64,000 bases of DNA from Dendrolimus kikuchii (GCA_019925095.2 CM034402.1:5033501-5097500), one strand, 5' to 3'. Shown: positions 52,107 to 62,954, counted from the stretch's first letter. Numbers and translations are program-made. The notes: generated by a model not told the origin, from the sequence alone.

Positions 52107-52770
52107 AATACCAATATATACGTATATATGAAATTTTCTAAATAAATATATTTATTAACAATATATATGACAAGCATTTAATAATTAGATGTTTATTATT
52201 AGACATATTTATTTAAAAACAAATAGTATTTTATAAAATGTATTCAATTTGATGGCTTATTTTACTAAGTACACTTTGAAAAGAATTCTCTACAGCAGAA
52301 ATCTTAACAATCTATTTGAGTTTATACCAAAAAGAAACGATTAAAAACAGCAGCATTCGTTGAAATTCTTCGAACATTAGCATCGGGGATGCTCGCAAAC
52401 TTTGGAATTTTTGTTAACAACAATTTGGATAGTACCGTTCTTTGTTTTAGCTAGCGAATTCTCGCGCAAGATACATAAAATATGAAAGGAATTATACAGT
52501 TCTAATATTAAATCAAACACATTTCTAGCTACAGAATTAACATTCTAGAGTAGGCATTTTGAGAGTCGGAATTTACTACATACCACACTGACACACGAGT
52601 ATAGGTTTGTTTGCGCACAATCACGCGTTCACATGTACACACACATATATACACACACATATATACACACTCATATATACATTTCCATAGATCACAAATG
52701 CATAACACAATGCAATCTTTTAAAAGAACGGGCTTTAATAAAACATCCTTCTTTTAAAATTTCTGGTCGG
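52107..52770. other. Intronic DNA, no gene
   Basis: AT-rich. A short (ACATATAT)n-type microsatellite at about 52636-52682. Confidence 0.6.
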
Positions 52771-53390
52771 AAATCTATATATTAATACGTGAAGCATAAA
52801 CTTTGTACCCCTTTTTACGAAAATTGCGCGGACGGAGGAGTATGAAATTTCGCACAATTATAGTTTATATAAAGAAGAAGAAGAAATAATGCATAAAAAT
52901 ACATTAGATCTTAAAAAAAACATTACACACACTACCATATATTTTTTATTTTTATCCGTGCAGGAACGGAGAAAGAATACAATTTCCTGCGGCCGGGCGG
53001 TCTGTCGTAAGAGGCGACTTAACAACCCACAGCCAGGTGGTAGGGCATTTGCCCGACTGGATGGCTACCACCCCTGGTCTAAAGTATGTCGCCATAACAA
53101 CCTTGAGTTGTGTTCCGGCATTAGTGGCCAAGTTCCAGTTTCCCTTAAGAGAGCAGCAGCGCATTTGTAGCAACTTTGGTGTTGCAAATGTCCATAGGCG
53201 ATGGTAACCGCTTTCCATCAAGTGGGCCGTCTGCCTGTCTGCTGATCTCCTGAAAAAAAAAATTACACACACGCATATAATTATACTCTATTGTTTATTC
53301 TTGCCTTGGCGAAATCTGTGATTATAGAAGTATATATAGTCTTTGACAACAAATTATTATGGTCGAATTTCGACTAAGGGCGACCACTAG
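52771..53390 (+). mobile_element. Helitron-like repeat (AATACGTGAAGC family) interrupted by a SINE-like element
   Basis: TATATATTAATACGTGAAGC, CTTTGTACCCCTTTTTACG and GCGGACGGAGGAGTATG at its start, CTATTGTTTATTCTTGCC and GGGCGACCACTAGT at its end. The SINE-like copy G occupies 52953-53262. The uninterrupted relative is 37185-37512. Confidence 0.75.
52953..53262 (+). mobile_element. SINE-like element (copy G), full length, nested
   Basis: From ATCCGTGCAGGAACGGAG to CTGTCTGCTGATCTCCTG then poly-A (53254-53262). High identity to copies B and F. Confidence 0.9.
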
Positions 53391-53770
53391 TAATTTTAGT
53401 TACACCGACCCCAAAAAAAGTGGTCTGTACTTTTGACCAGACCTATCTATAAGGGTGTATAGACCAAACTGACCGCAAATTCGCATTTAGCGCATCGAAA
53501 TACTTACATAAGAATAGATGGTTCTGGGCAAAAGTACAGACCAATTTTGTTCTGGGCCAGTATTATTGTTCAAACAATAAATTAATGCATTACTTTACTC
53601 CTTTTACTTTACGATATATTAATATATCATAAGTATATAAGCTCGTACAAAATCTATAGAGTTGTGACTTTTTTTTCTAAGATGATAAAAAGTATGTCAG
53701 TTGATTTCACTGACCACACCACATATTTTCTTAAGTTATCGCGACTAGTGCACATATAATCTTTGTAACT
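53391..53770. other. Intronic DNA, no gene
   Basis: TGGTCTGTACTTTTGACCAG (about 53421-53440) and GGCAAAAGTACAGACCAATT (about 53527-53546) form an inverted pair, possibly ends of a small element (53415-53550). No coding potential. Confidence 0.5.
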
Positions 53771-54290
53771 GTTTTAAGCGTGGCATTTTATTTGAATTTT
53801 ATTTTTGACGTTTCGGTCACTTTTCAATAGTCGTGATGTTGAGAAGCGGTGAATGAATGAATGAATGAATGAATAAAAACACTTTATTGTTCACCAAAAA
53901 ATAAAATTAGTGTAGTAGTAGCATTAGTGACCAGGTTCCAGTTTATCCTTCAAGGCCGGCATTGGCAGTAGCACTACCTGTGCTAATGTTCATAGGCGAT
54001 GGTAACCACTTTCCATCACAATTGGGCCGTCAACTTGTCTGCTGAGCTTCAGCAATAAAAACAATGTATATATACAATTACGGTGATAAATTAGGTTAAA
54101 TAGAGTAAATATGACCATAAACAAAAATTAAACTATTTAAAAATGAACAGATTGGGCGTAGCCTAAATAATTACTTTAACATTACTCATTGACACTTGAC
54201 ATACATGTCTTCCGTGATCACGGCTACTAAAAAGTGGCCGAAACGTTGGAAATAAAAATCAAATAAAACACAACGCTTAAAATCGTTAAA
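53771..54290. mobile_element. Foldback/TIR element interrupted by other insertions
   Basis: The left arm GTTTTAAGCGTGGCATTTTA ... GACGTTTCGGTCACTTTTC pairs with the right arm GTGGCCGAAACGTTGG ... CGCTTAAAATCGTTAAAACG. The core contains CGTGATCACGG as in 57381-57590. A (GAAT)n run, a LINE tail and SINE copy H lie between the arms. Confidence 0.75.
53925..54065 (+). mobile_element. SINE-like element (copy H), 5'-truncated
   Basis: AGCATTAGTGACCAGGTTCC ... GATGGTAACCACTTTCCATC ... CTTGTCTGCTGAGCTTCAGC then AATAAAAACA. Only the 3' ~140 bp. It directly abuts the CACTTTATTGTTCACC LINE tail. Confidence 0.8.
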
Positions 54291-54707
54291 ACGTCGTATT
54301 AATTATGATCGCGCCTCTATTATCTTTTTCAGCGTTGCTAAATTGTCCTCTCAACTAACTCACGTTATAACAAAACTCATATTATATTTCTACTCCATTA
54401 ATACCACATTAAAAGGTACATAAAAATCTTCAAACGACTCCCAAAACTCATGCATATAAACATTAAATACATAAATGTGCCGTAATAAACAGGAATTTAA
54501 TTACGTACAAATGAATCATAAACGTAACTGTATTTTGGTTGAATCGAGAAAGGAAAACAAAGGAGCTGAACACAAACAACCGGGGCACGAGACTACGAGT
54601 CAAAAGTGTAAAGGTCTGCAATAATACAGTTTTCATGTACACGTGTTGTCACGGATATAACGGCCAATTGTGCAAAGCCGAATGAGACGATTCTTTTTGG
54701 GGTTTGA
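54291..54707. other. Intronic DNA, no gene
   Basis: Nothing recognised. The tail (54640-54707) is GC-richer and belongs to the target sequence of the next insertion. Confidence 0.5.
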
Positions 54708-54718
54708 AAGTTAGCCGT

Positions 54719-55336
54719 CGCGTCCGATTATAAGCCTCGTCAAAAGGCTCTTGTGCGACGACCGCGTAACGTCCTGACGGACAGAGTGGACGTTATTACG
54801 AAACGGCTGGTCCGGATCAGTCCGCCCACGGTTAGAACAGTAGGCTGGCAGGCACCGACAGACAGACACAGACGGCGGCGTCTCAGACGCCGCCAATCAA
54901 GAACTCTCCACGTCCCCGCGAGGGACGCTAGGAGACATAGCTCACCCCACAGGATAGACTAGGCGTGTTGCTGGGAAGTTTCTTTCGCCGTTTCTTCTCT
55001 CCCAGCCATAACACGTTGCGAAACGGCAGTAAGATAGCGTAGGCCACCGCGAACCACCGATCCCGGCCCGCCGTGATCCTTCCCTTCTGGCTTTATATTA
55101 CCCGTCGCCCGTTCTCAATTAGTATTTTGTGTCGCCCTATGGTGGGCATCATTAAATTCATTCACCATTCATGGCAACAGTCCAGCCGAGGTAAAACTCC
55201 TTAGGGAGCTCCCTCGAGCAAGTTGCCCCCCCGGGCTCGAGCGCCTTCGCTTCGCGAAGGCACTCGCCCCAAAGACCGGTAAGGTTGTAAGGTCTTCGGA
55301 CCAACAACATAAAGTCAAGTCCAATAAAAAAAAAAG
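54719..55336 (+). mobile_element. 5'-truncated retroposon with poly-A and 11-bp target duplication
   Basis: AAGTTAGCCGT occurs at 54708-54718 and about 55334-55344; the insert ends AATAAAAAAAAAA (55323-55335). The first 240 bp are open in one frame to a stop at 54962 (YKPRQKALVRRPRN ... RRRRLRRRQSRTLHVPARDA), an arginine-rich C-terminus. Then ~370 bp of 3' UTR include the hairpin GCCTTCG-CTTCG-CGAAGGC. It is GC-rich. It behaves as the 3' end of a LINE not otherwise present here; the family is not recognised. Confidence 0.75.
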
Positions 55337-55425
55337 TTAGCCGTTGATGCACGGTCGGTAGTCGCGGGCAACTGGCTCGGGTCGATCCCGAGTGAAGTTC
55401 GTGCATTTGCTAACTCTCTAGGTAA
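55337..55425. other. Inverted-repeat unit with a tRNA T-arm-like hairpin
   Basis: AGTTAGCCGTTGATGCAC pairs with GTGCATTTGCTAACT. Between them CTCGG-GTCGATC-CCGAG forms a perfect 5-bp stem with a 7-nt loop, the shape and box-B-like sequence of a tRNA T arm. The rest does not fold as a tRNA. It was the target of the upstream retroposon. Confidence 0.45.
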
Positions 55426-55523
55426 TCAATTTGCTATTATTTATTGATTTAAAAGACACAGCTAAATACACAACAAATATTTTATCTTTTATATATATGT
55501 ATATTTATTTGATATGTTTATAT

Positions 55524-56005
55524 TGTTACGACCTAGCCACCGACAAAAGTGGATTCACAACTGCATACTGTACAAGCACACTTTATTACATTTCCGCATT
55601 TGGACTTCTTTTGTTTACTTTGTGTTTAAATTTTGTGATTAGAAAACAGTCCATTGTGTATTGTAATATTTTATGGCAGTCATTAGTCAGGTGTCTCGAA
55701 CTGATTCTAAGAAATTCGGTCCACGCGGTCGGGCAGACATATTGTATCGGTGCAGTATAAAGCAATGACCCAATGGAGAGATCGGCAGTCGAGCGAGAAC
55801 CACGGTCAAGGCGAGACTTGTGTACATTCGGTGATCTATTTAGTGACGGACTTTGCGCGTGTATTTGAATTACGATCTTCTGCATTACGTTTGGACTTAT
55901 TGCGTTCAGTTATATTTGTACCTGTGTTATACGTGTTTGTATAGTTCTAATAAATTCTATAGTCATTCCAACGGCATTTTAATTCGAGTTCTGCAACTCG
56001 TAACA
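55524..56005 (+). mobile_element. Solo LTR, 482 bp
   Basis: Begins TGTTACGACC and ends CTCGTAACA (inverted TGTTACG/CGTAACA ends). ATAT is present on both sides (55520-55523 and 56006-56009), a 4-bp duplication. A TATAAA at 55756 and AATAAA at 55949 fit the promoter and polyadenylation signals of an LTR. No internal region or second LTR is seen, so it is a solo LTR left by recombination. Probably Ty3/Gypsy type by the 4-bp duplication, not proven. The 109-codon frame inside is not a gene. The AATAAA and TATA box are in the receptor gene's orientation. Confidence 0.8.
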
Positions 56006-56789
56006 ATATTATTTATTAACATAATTATAGACGAGGCCTATATTGTATTAAATATGTATAATCAACACCGAGCGGGCCGTTCATACAACACATTCTATCG
56101 GCAATATGTGTATATAAATTTTCTTGTCATTTCTCAATTCTGAACGCGTACGCTTGGAGTTTCCTAATCACAGGGATGAAAACAGCACCTTTCGTCCCTG
56201 GGAAACGATTCTTCCAGTTGTCAAAAAATTTAGAAAACCATGCGAACCATAAATAATACATGCGACTCATGTCGCATTAAATACCCTCTATTATTTACAT
56301 AGTTAAACCTTCGCCTTCCGTTCTAACGTATATGTACAAAGAAACATAAAATTGTTTCACAGCTCTGTTGCCAGGTTCTTTGTATAAATTATTTATTTCA
56401 GTTTACAATTTTCGGATGACTATCAGCTATTCACATTATAATAATATCATATTAACAAGTCACCACAGATAGACTGATACTATAATACATTATGATTAAT
56501 TTAATATCAAACTTAATAACAAAGTACCCAACCTTCTGGGCACCTTACCCATCGACTTCGATGACCTAAGCACAGTATTCTATTTATAAGGGATTATAGG
56601 TTACAATATCAGTAAAAGGCATTAATCAATGAGGTTAATTTTTATATAGTTATGTCTGATTAACAGAATATAATCATGCAAGTACATTTATTTTGTATAT
56701 AATATTTATTTCTTAAATTAGTTTGAGTATTTATGTATCTATTGTTTTTTTCCTGCATCACCTATATCGCCTGATTCAAATTTCTTTCA
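56006..56789. other. Intronic DNA, no gene
   Basis: AT-rich; short frames without features. Confidence 0.5.
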
Positions 56790-56930
56790 TTTAGGTTGCC
56801 TGGAAGAGATCGCTTTGAGCGATAAGGCAGCCTATTGTATTGCCTAGAAAATATTGTAATTATGGTTTGTTTTTGTAATTGTATATTTTGGTGTGCAATA
56901 AAGTGTTATATCTCTCTCTCTCTCTAATTT
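56790..56930 (+). mobile_element. LINE 3' end with conserved stem-loop and (CT)n
   Basis: GTTGCCTGGAAGAGATCGCT then TTG-AGCGATAAGGCAGCC ... GTGTGCAATAAAGTGTTATA and a (CT)n run at 56913-56926. The stem ATCGCT/AGCGAT is perfect. Same family as 205-415 and 19015-19120. Confidence 0.6.
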
Positions 56931-57380
56931 TTGTTTTATGTACAAGCTTAGAGTAATAATCCCTAGAGATATAGTTTCCTACAAAACTACATTCAGAGTT
57001 GAAGCACAAAATCAATTGATGTGTGCGTGAGCGTCATGTAATTATTTTCACTCACACGCACACAAAGGCATAAATAATGTTGCAAGTGAATAGAGTCTTT
57101 CTCAAAAGTAGGGAATTGGAACTATTGGAGCACGATACACTGGGACTGACCGAAGCGACGACAAGCAAACTGACTTTTAGGTCCTACTTAAAAGTGCTGT
57201 ACTTAACAGGTACCTACTCCGGTTCTAAGTGTGTCTAAGCTTGCATATTTTAATGTGAATATAATCCTAATAACAAGTGAGTTAAAGTTCAATTTGGATA
57301 CTTACACGAACTTAATAAACAATTTTATCCCGTACATATAAAATCATCATATTTTCTTAAGTTTTCGCGATTTGTATACA
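56931..57380. other. Intronic DNA, no gene
   Basis: Nothing recognised. Confidence 0.5.
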
Positions 57381-57590
57381 TAATAAAACGTAGTTTGTTT
57401 TAACGGTTTTAAGCGCGGTAATTTATTTTATTTTTGTTATTCCGACGTTTCGGCCACTTTTCAGTGGTCGTGATCACGGAAGACAAAGATGTCAAGTGTC
57501 AATGAGTAAGTATTAGAGACCGAAACATCGGAATAACAAAAATCAAATAAATTACCGCGCTTGAAATCGTTAAAACGTAGTTTTATTATA
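57381..57590. mobile_element. Complete foldback/TIR element, ~210 bp
   Basis: The left arm (ATAATAAAACG ... GGTTTTAAGCGCGGTAATTT ... TTATTCCGACGTTTCGGCC) and the right arm (GAGACCGAAACATCGGAATA ... AATTACCGCGCTTGAAATCG ... AAAACGTAGTTTTATTAT) are inverted over ~70 bp. The core has GGTCGTGATCACGG. It is non-coding and is the reference copy for the partial ones at 6618, 45225 and 53771. Confidence 0.85.
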
Positions 57591-58799
57591 TATAAAATTG
57601 AATTGGATTTTTGTACGTCCCAGTCATTTTAATCATTAACCTGTTGAATGCATATCCGTCCACGTACAATGGTGGATTATATAGACGTGACAAGCGTCTA
57701 CTCTTATTCTTACTTGGCTAATTACAAAAAGCATCCTAGCAAAATTACCCTAGTATTTATTTGTCATAGCATCTAATGTTTTTTTAGTGGTCTTTTGGGT
57801 ATTTTTTGTCTTGATAGGCTTTTATTGCTGATGTGTTGTGCTTGTTAAAATATAATATCAGTCCCACCAAGCTAAAATAAAACGGTTTTAAAGGTATTAC
57901 GACCATGGCATATTTTTGCTGTGCTGTAAATTTTTTTTGCAAGCTACATACACGGTTTTGATTTTTCCTGATTTTATATGTATAAAGTATTAATACTATT
58001 ACTACACCAGGCAATAGGACTAAGATTATATTTATGTAACTTATATTAAGCAATATTAGGTATATGTTACAATAAGAGAAAAAACACACCCAAAAAAAAG
58101 CACAAAATCATATGCCATAGAAATAAGTATACCTATAAATTGTAATTGATATTATATCACTAACTTACTAACTACTAAAACTAACTATACCACGTTACTG
58201 TAACAGAAACACTACAAATTAGAATAAGTATTATAAGATAGACTTAAGAATATATTATAAGTAAACTGAGGAATACCTCAACACAACGAAACACCAAATA
58301 AATATCACTCACACCCACAATGTGTTAAAAAATAAACAAGCACTTAATAATCAATACTTTTATAAATTAAATTCAATTAAAAAAGGTTCGGAACTTCGAG
58401 TTCGTAGTTTTAATTAAAAAAAAAAATATTACTAATATACTTTAATAATTAGACTTGATGCATTATTTACCGGAGGCAATAGATTGTCTGTATTTATAGT
58501 TGTTAATAAGTCAAACGACAGTAAAAAATCAGAGCATGCGAAAATTACCGCAATACCTGGCAACACGAATGCGCAGACAAATTTAAATTGAGTTTTAGCA
58601 ACTGTAATTCCGTTTAGGATGGCACAAAGCTAGCCAAAATAATAATTGAGTTGTATACTGGTTTGGGAAAGATTCTGCTGTTGTCAACCTTTGGGATGGG
58701 AGCCAAGTTTTCTTGAGATTGACTAAAATGTTTTCTTACCAGAAATAATTAAAAAAAAATTATATTATTGACGATTACTTTAAAGTTAAGACGATGGGC
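57591..58799. other. Intronic DNA, no gene
   Basis: AT-rich. A 101-codon frame on the - strand (58089-57784) is hydrophobic low-complexity and looks like chance. No other features. Confidence 0.45.
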
Positions 58800-59160
58800 T
58801 TGGTTCACAGACTGAAGGCCACCCAGTGGATTAAGAAGCGAACTATATTAGGAGTGAGTTTTATGCCTTGAATCAGAAACGAGGATATCCGTAAGACAAC
58901 TAAGGTTACCGATATAGCTCGCAAAATTAGTAAGCTGAAGTGGCAGTAGGCCGACCAAATTTGTCGCAGGACTGATGGCCTATGGAGCAGACAAAACAAA
59001 GTACTGTAGGATGCCCTCTAGCCCGATGGATAGACGATCTGCACAAGGTCACCGATAGAGACAGGATGACGACAGCAGTGAACCAGGATAGATGGCGCAA
59101 TCTTAGGAAGGCCTACATCTAGCAGTGGACAATGAATGGTTCGATGACGATGAGTATTGA
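58800..59160 (+). pseudogene. Degenerate RTE-like LINE C-terminal fragment, third family
   Basis: Across stops: RIRNEDIRKTTKVTDIARKI, SKLKWQ, ADQICRRTDGLWSRQNKVL, ARWIDDLHKVTDRDRMTTAV, NQDRWRNLRKAYI. This follows the IRN--IR--T-VTDI---I--LKW-W-GH--RR-DGRW ... RW-DD----AG--W-----DR--W--L-EAY--QW series of RTE-like proteins. Several stops. A dead copy. Confidence 0.7.
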
Positions 59161-59550
59161 GTTAAAACGATTTTAACCGCATAGTGATCAGTGACCTTAT
59201 AACAGCCACTTTTACATAATCATATTATGATTCTGACCCTTATATACCATTAGGAGCAAAATATTGTACAGAATTACGTCTTCTTGACACTTGTTACATT
59301 TGTATTGTAATGTAACTCGACAAAAGTGACATTGTTAACCCCGATGATATTGCAAAGTCTTTTTATTCCACTCATTTTTTAATTCATCATTAATTTTATT
59401 TCAAGATTTCATTAGTCACTCACATATAATTAAATTATCCATTTATAAATAACATTTATTATAAGATATAACATAATTAAAGTCACCTCTAGTAAGAAAA
59501 CAGAGTAAAAACGACAACGCAAAAGGTCGCATAAAACCATACACACATGT
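59161..59550. other. Intronic DNA, no gene
   Basis: AT-rich; nothing recognised. Confidence 0.5.
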
Positions 59551-59710
59551 GTTACGTCTTCGGGGATAAAGAAAGACGACAAAATACTAAGATAAAGGAA
59601 CATAATACAGAAGCCAGTTAAATATTCCCCGAGGCGAAATAATTATTTGTAAGAAAAATAAGGTGGAACAAGTAAGAATAATGTTTGACATTGGCGCCAA
59701 CACGGGAGTA
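59551..59710 (+). mobile_element. Possible LTR retroelement remnant with primer-binding-site-like sequence
   Basis: TGTTACGTCTTCGGGG at 59551 has an LTR-like start, and TTGGCGCCAACACGGG at about 59690-59705 resembles a tRNA-Lys-type primer binding site (TGGCGCC...GGG). No protein region follows. Low confidence because the putative LTR would be only ~140 bp. Confidence 0.25.
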
Positions 59711-60129
59711 TAGCATACAAATTTTTCATCAATACTTACAAATGAACTTTAGCCCTTAGGGGCCCAACTCACCAGCAAGTAGAAAACAACTCGCCTAAGG
59801 GAAATCAGATCTATATCCATATTGTAACTTTATAACGTTGTTTCTAAAAAACATGTAACATTATGGTGCTTTAAGCAAGATGTCTCCAGGGCATGTGCCA
59901 ACATTATTTTCATTCACAAAAGCTTTTAAGACGTCATTTTTGACCTAATTTGGTTGGTTGTGGTGCCCGTTAATGTAGCTGTTGTCGAGTTTTCTGCTAA
60001 TGAAAATGTTAGTTCAGCGGGTAGTTCAGAAAAGTCGTTCGAACTTTCCAGGCACTAATTTTTTAATAGCGAAGTTGATGTAATATTTTCTAATCGGTTA
60101 GGTTTACAGAGATGGTCTAATTATCTATA
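59711..60129. other. Intronic DNA, no gene
   Basis: Nothing recognised. Confidence 0.5.
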
Positions 60130-60420
60130 CTATTTAATTTGATAATATTATAAATGCGAAAGTTTAGATGGACGTTTGTTGATCAATCACGCCAAAATAG
60201 CAGAATGGTATTGAGATTAATTTGGAGAGTAAGGCCTGATCTGAATGAAATTCGGCACAGAGATAGAATATAATCTGGAATAGCATATGGGTACTTTTTA
60301 TCCCGGAAAAATGTACGGTTCTCGTGAAATAAAGTGGCAAAAGAAAGTTTAGGGAATAATGTCTAGGGGATAAATGTCTAGCCCTGCGGCTTCCACTAGA
60401 TCCTGATAAAAGGTGTAGGC
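60130..60420 (+). mobile_element. Helitron-like non-autonomous repeat
   Basis: ATATTATAAATGCGAAAGTT, GGCCTGATCTGAATGAAATT, TCTGGAATAGCATATGGGTA and TTTTTATCCCGG. This is the same start as the - strand element at 5493-5720 and shares its middle with 31504-31560. The CTAG end is not clear. Confidence 0.5.
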
Positions 60421-61167
60421 TTAAGAAATGCTGGTAAGACGTAGACAGTGACGACACATATGTCAATGGATTAAAATGGATACTGGAAAGCACGCGAGGT
60501 GGAGAAAAAATCGGAACTCAGGCTACAAAATGGACGATCCAGACACAACCCGGATTTAATAAAAATAATAATGATTCCGTTATTAGATCACATTTTTTTA
60601 CTCTACTCCAAAGTGATTAGACTTAGAATTTCTTCAGCAGTTAATTTAAAACTTCTAACTCAAACAAGAAGTTTGGTGGACTCAAGTCCACTAAGTGTCA
60701 AGTGGTCGAGTCGATTTTGCACAGTTCCAGATTTTCAATCGCCATCACGAAGGCCGGAACCTAATAAGGCCCGCAATTTCCGACCCTAACCACGCCACTG
60801 AGTCAACAACTGTTTTATTCGGCCCCCAAACGAAAATACTTTGAAGAACATCTTAAATTGAAGTTGATTTTGCCCGGGCTTTGAGTTCGTGTGGGACAAT
60901 TTAAAGTTACGATCCTAGATAAGTTTCGGCGGATAATTGGAATATATTTTCTTGGAATGTTAGACGGAAATCAAGTTTATGCAGCTTTCTGCAAGTTTAA
61001 TAATATAGTTTGTTTCGTAACATTTTGAAGTATGAGAGAAACGAAGATTTATTTCTGAAATACAAAAAAAAAATAATATTAAAAATCAACATTATCAACA
61101 ACTGACAATAATTGTCTAGGTATCTCTGTATCTCACTCATTTTGTTTTCGTACTAAAAATGGTTTTT
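60421..61167. other. Intronic DNA up to the receptor exon
   Basis: A 96-codon frame at 60499-60789 shows no family features. The branch/polypyrimidine region before 61174 is CATTTTGTTTTCG ... GGTTTTTCCCCAG. Confidence 0.5.
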
Positions 61168-61173
61168 CCCCAG

Positions 61174-61283
61174 GAATGGAACGACTACAAGCTGAAGTGG
61201 AACCCAGATGACTACGGTGGCGTAGAAACTCTGCATGTGCCTTCTGAACACATATGGCTGCCAGATATCGTACTCTATAACAA
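61174..61283 (+). CDS. nAChRalpha: Nicotinic acetylcholine receptor alpha subunit, 110-bp exon
   Basis: Codes [36 protein letters not shown] and the first two bases (AA) of the next codon. WNPDDYGG and the [10 protein letters not shown] segment (loop A approach, normally followed by NADG) are hallmark parts of the ACh-binding extracellular domain. It is flanked by TTCCCCAG and GTATGTAT. The 110-bp length and 2-base overhang match the exon conserved in insect nAChR alpha genes. In some of these genes this exon has an alternative partner (4/4'); none was found here. Spliced to 41426-41470 it gives 51 complete residues. Confidence 0.97.
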
Positions 61284-61471
61284 GTATGTATTTGAACTTA
61301 ATTCCCTTAATTTTCTTAGATTTTTGTAAATATTACCTACATCAAATTCGATTTTTAAAAATAAGTATATTTATTAATTTCTTAAAATTTTAAGTCAATT
61401 AGGAATTTTATACTAAAATTGCTAGATCACTTTTTTGTATTTTTTTTTATATTATCATACTGAAATATTTA
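61284..61471 (+). other. nAChRalpha: Start of the next nAChR intron
   Basis: AT-rich. The intron continues to at least 64000; no further exon was recognised. Confidence 0.7.
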
Positions 61472-61692
61472 AGTCGTGGAAGGCCACGACAAACCTTCCA
61501 TGATCAAATTGATCGTGTACTAGCGGAGGGTGATGTCAGGAGCCTTAAGAACAGACGAGCGTGCATAACAAGAGTTATGAATGTCAAAGAAGCAAGTGAG
61601 GTGTGTAAGAATGGGCCTAAATGGGCTCTGTTGTTCGTGCCTACCCCGCAAGGGAACTGGCGTGAAGTTATGTATGTATGTATGTATGTAGT
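61472..61692 (+). mobile_element. RTE-like LINE 3' end close to the receptor exon
   Basis: From AGTCGTGGAAGGCCACGAC to the (TATG)n tail; one base is deleted in AAATGGGCTCTGTTG, shifting the frame. It starts 188 bp after the exon and is in the gene's orientation. A clean target duplication was not found. Confidence 0.88.
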
Positions 61693-62954
61693 ATTCTATG
61701 GTATTTGTACGCAATGATTACACGAAACTCGAATTGAAATATCTGTACGCTGTAATATTTCTCATTATAGATATACCAACTTTACTTTTAGTTACGTTAT
61801 TGAAAGTACCCACAAAGTTAATCTAACTACAATCTTTTTAACTTTGAAATCAATTTAACAAACTTGCCACTAGACTTGCCAGAACTTCGGCCACTATTCC
61901 TACTTTCAATGAGATTTAAGTTCCATCGTAAACTCTATCGAGGGTCTTATCTCTTTTCCGGTTTGTGGACAAAAATCCCATTATTTCACATTATCCACGA
62001 CAACTTGAGGTTACATAAGCACCCCAGGCTTTGCTGTAGACGTTGGATTTCAACGATTCTTTATGTATTACGTTTAAGCTCCAGGTGGGTTTTTAAAATG
62101 TGTTTCTTGATATCATTTGCAAAAAAAAGGTTTTTTTTATTGTTGCGGTTTGACGTGGTAGAGCCCTGCTGGAATCATTATCTTGATGATTTTTTATGAT
62201 AAATAGGTTCGCGTTTGACCACGATCACGCCTAGTATTAGACGAGGATGCGATCGAAGATATAGCACGCTTACCTAGAAAATACTCATCCACAGGAGACT
62301 CGATACCGAATATCGGCGTGAAACGGTTAGCCTTGAGCTGATGGAGCTATCTATGTATTTTAAATCAAATAAAATCATTTTTATTGCGAACTAAGTGTAT
62401 ATATAGATCTTATTCAATATAGCTGAGAACTTATTACTTAGCTGGCCTCTCATAGCATCGCAATATAAAATAACTTAACCTATCTCTATATAATATTTAA
62501 TTTGGTGCCTTATAAATATTTTATTTTATTTAAACAATATAAAAATCTATATCCTATTCTTTCCTATCTAATCCTTCCATCCCATCCTCTTCATTTCATC
62601 TGCGTATCCATCCCTAAATCTCCTGACAAACAAGTTGGCCAGGGTATTTTTTCCTTATTTAGGGTATTTTAGATTTTTTTTTAATCTTTTTAATCTCTGT
62701 CTTTTTTATTATGATTTACAACGTTAGTTAATAAGGACCCTTAGTCATCTTTTGTTTCTTATCCTGTTAATATATATTACATGTTGTGTGCATACTATTT
62801 ATCTTGACTATATTTTATTTCCTACAGATTCTAACAATTTACGTCTCTTTCTCTCTTGTTACCTTCTCTTACATCTAGGCATATCTACTCTTATAACATA
62901 ATTATTTCTAACTGTTTATTTATTACAGTATTATTTTGACTTTATTACATGACT
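61693..62954. other. Intronic DNA, no gene
   Basis: A 111-codon frame at 61864-62199 has no recognisable domain; I regard it as chance. The stretch 62230-62340 (CACGATCACGCCTAGTATTA ... CCTTGAGCTGATGG) is a little GC-richer, possibly a LINE remnant (compare TCTAAGTAAGCGTGCTCC near 52000, read on the opposite strand). Confidence 0.45.

Larger units (their letters stand above)
41471..61173 (+). other. nAChRalpha: Intron of the nAChR alpha gene, 19.7 kb
   Basis: Bounded by GTGAGT (41471) and CCCCAG (61168-61173), phase 0. It contains many mobile elements in both orientations, a solo LTR and two long microsatellites. Long introns here are usual in this gene family. No alternative exon was recognised, but short exons are easy to miss by eye. 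Confidence 0.9.

Noticed and set aside
55431..55760. 109-codon membrane-like protein
   Set aside because: It overlaps the LTR start and has no conserved features; hydrophobicity follows from AT-rich DNA.
61864..62199. Candidate further receptor exon
   Set aside because: None of the frames shows the expected NADG or EIDV-type motifs and splice sites do not fit.
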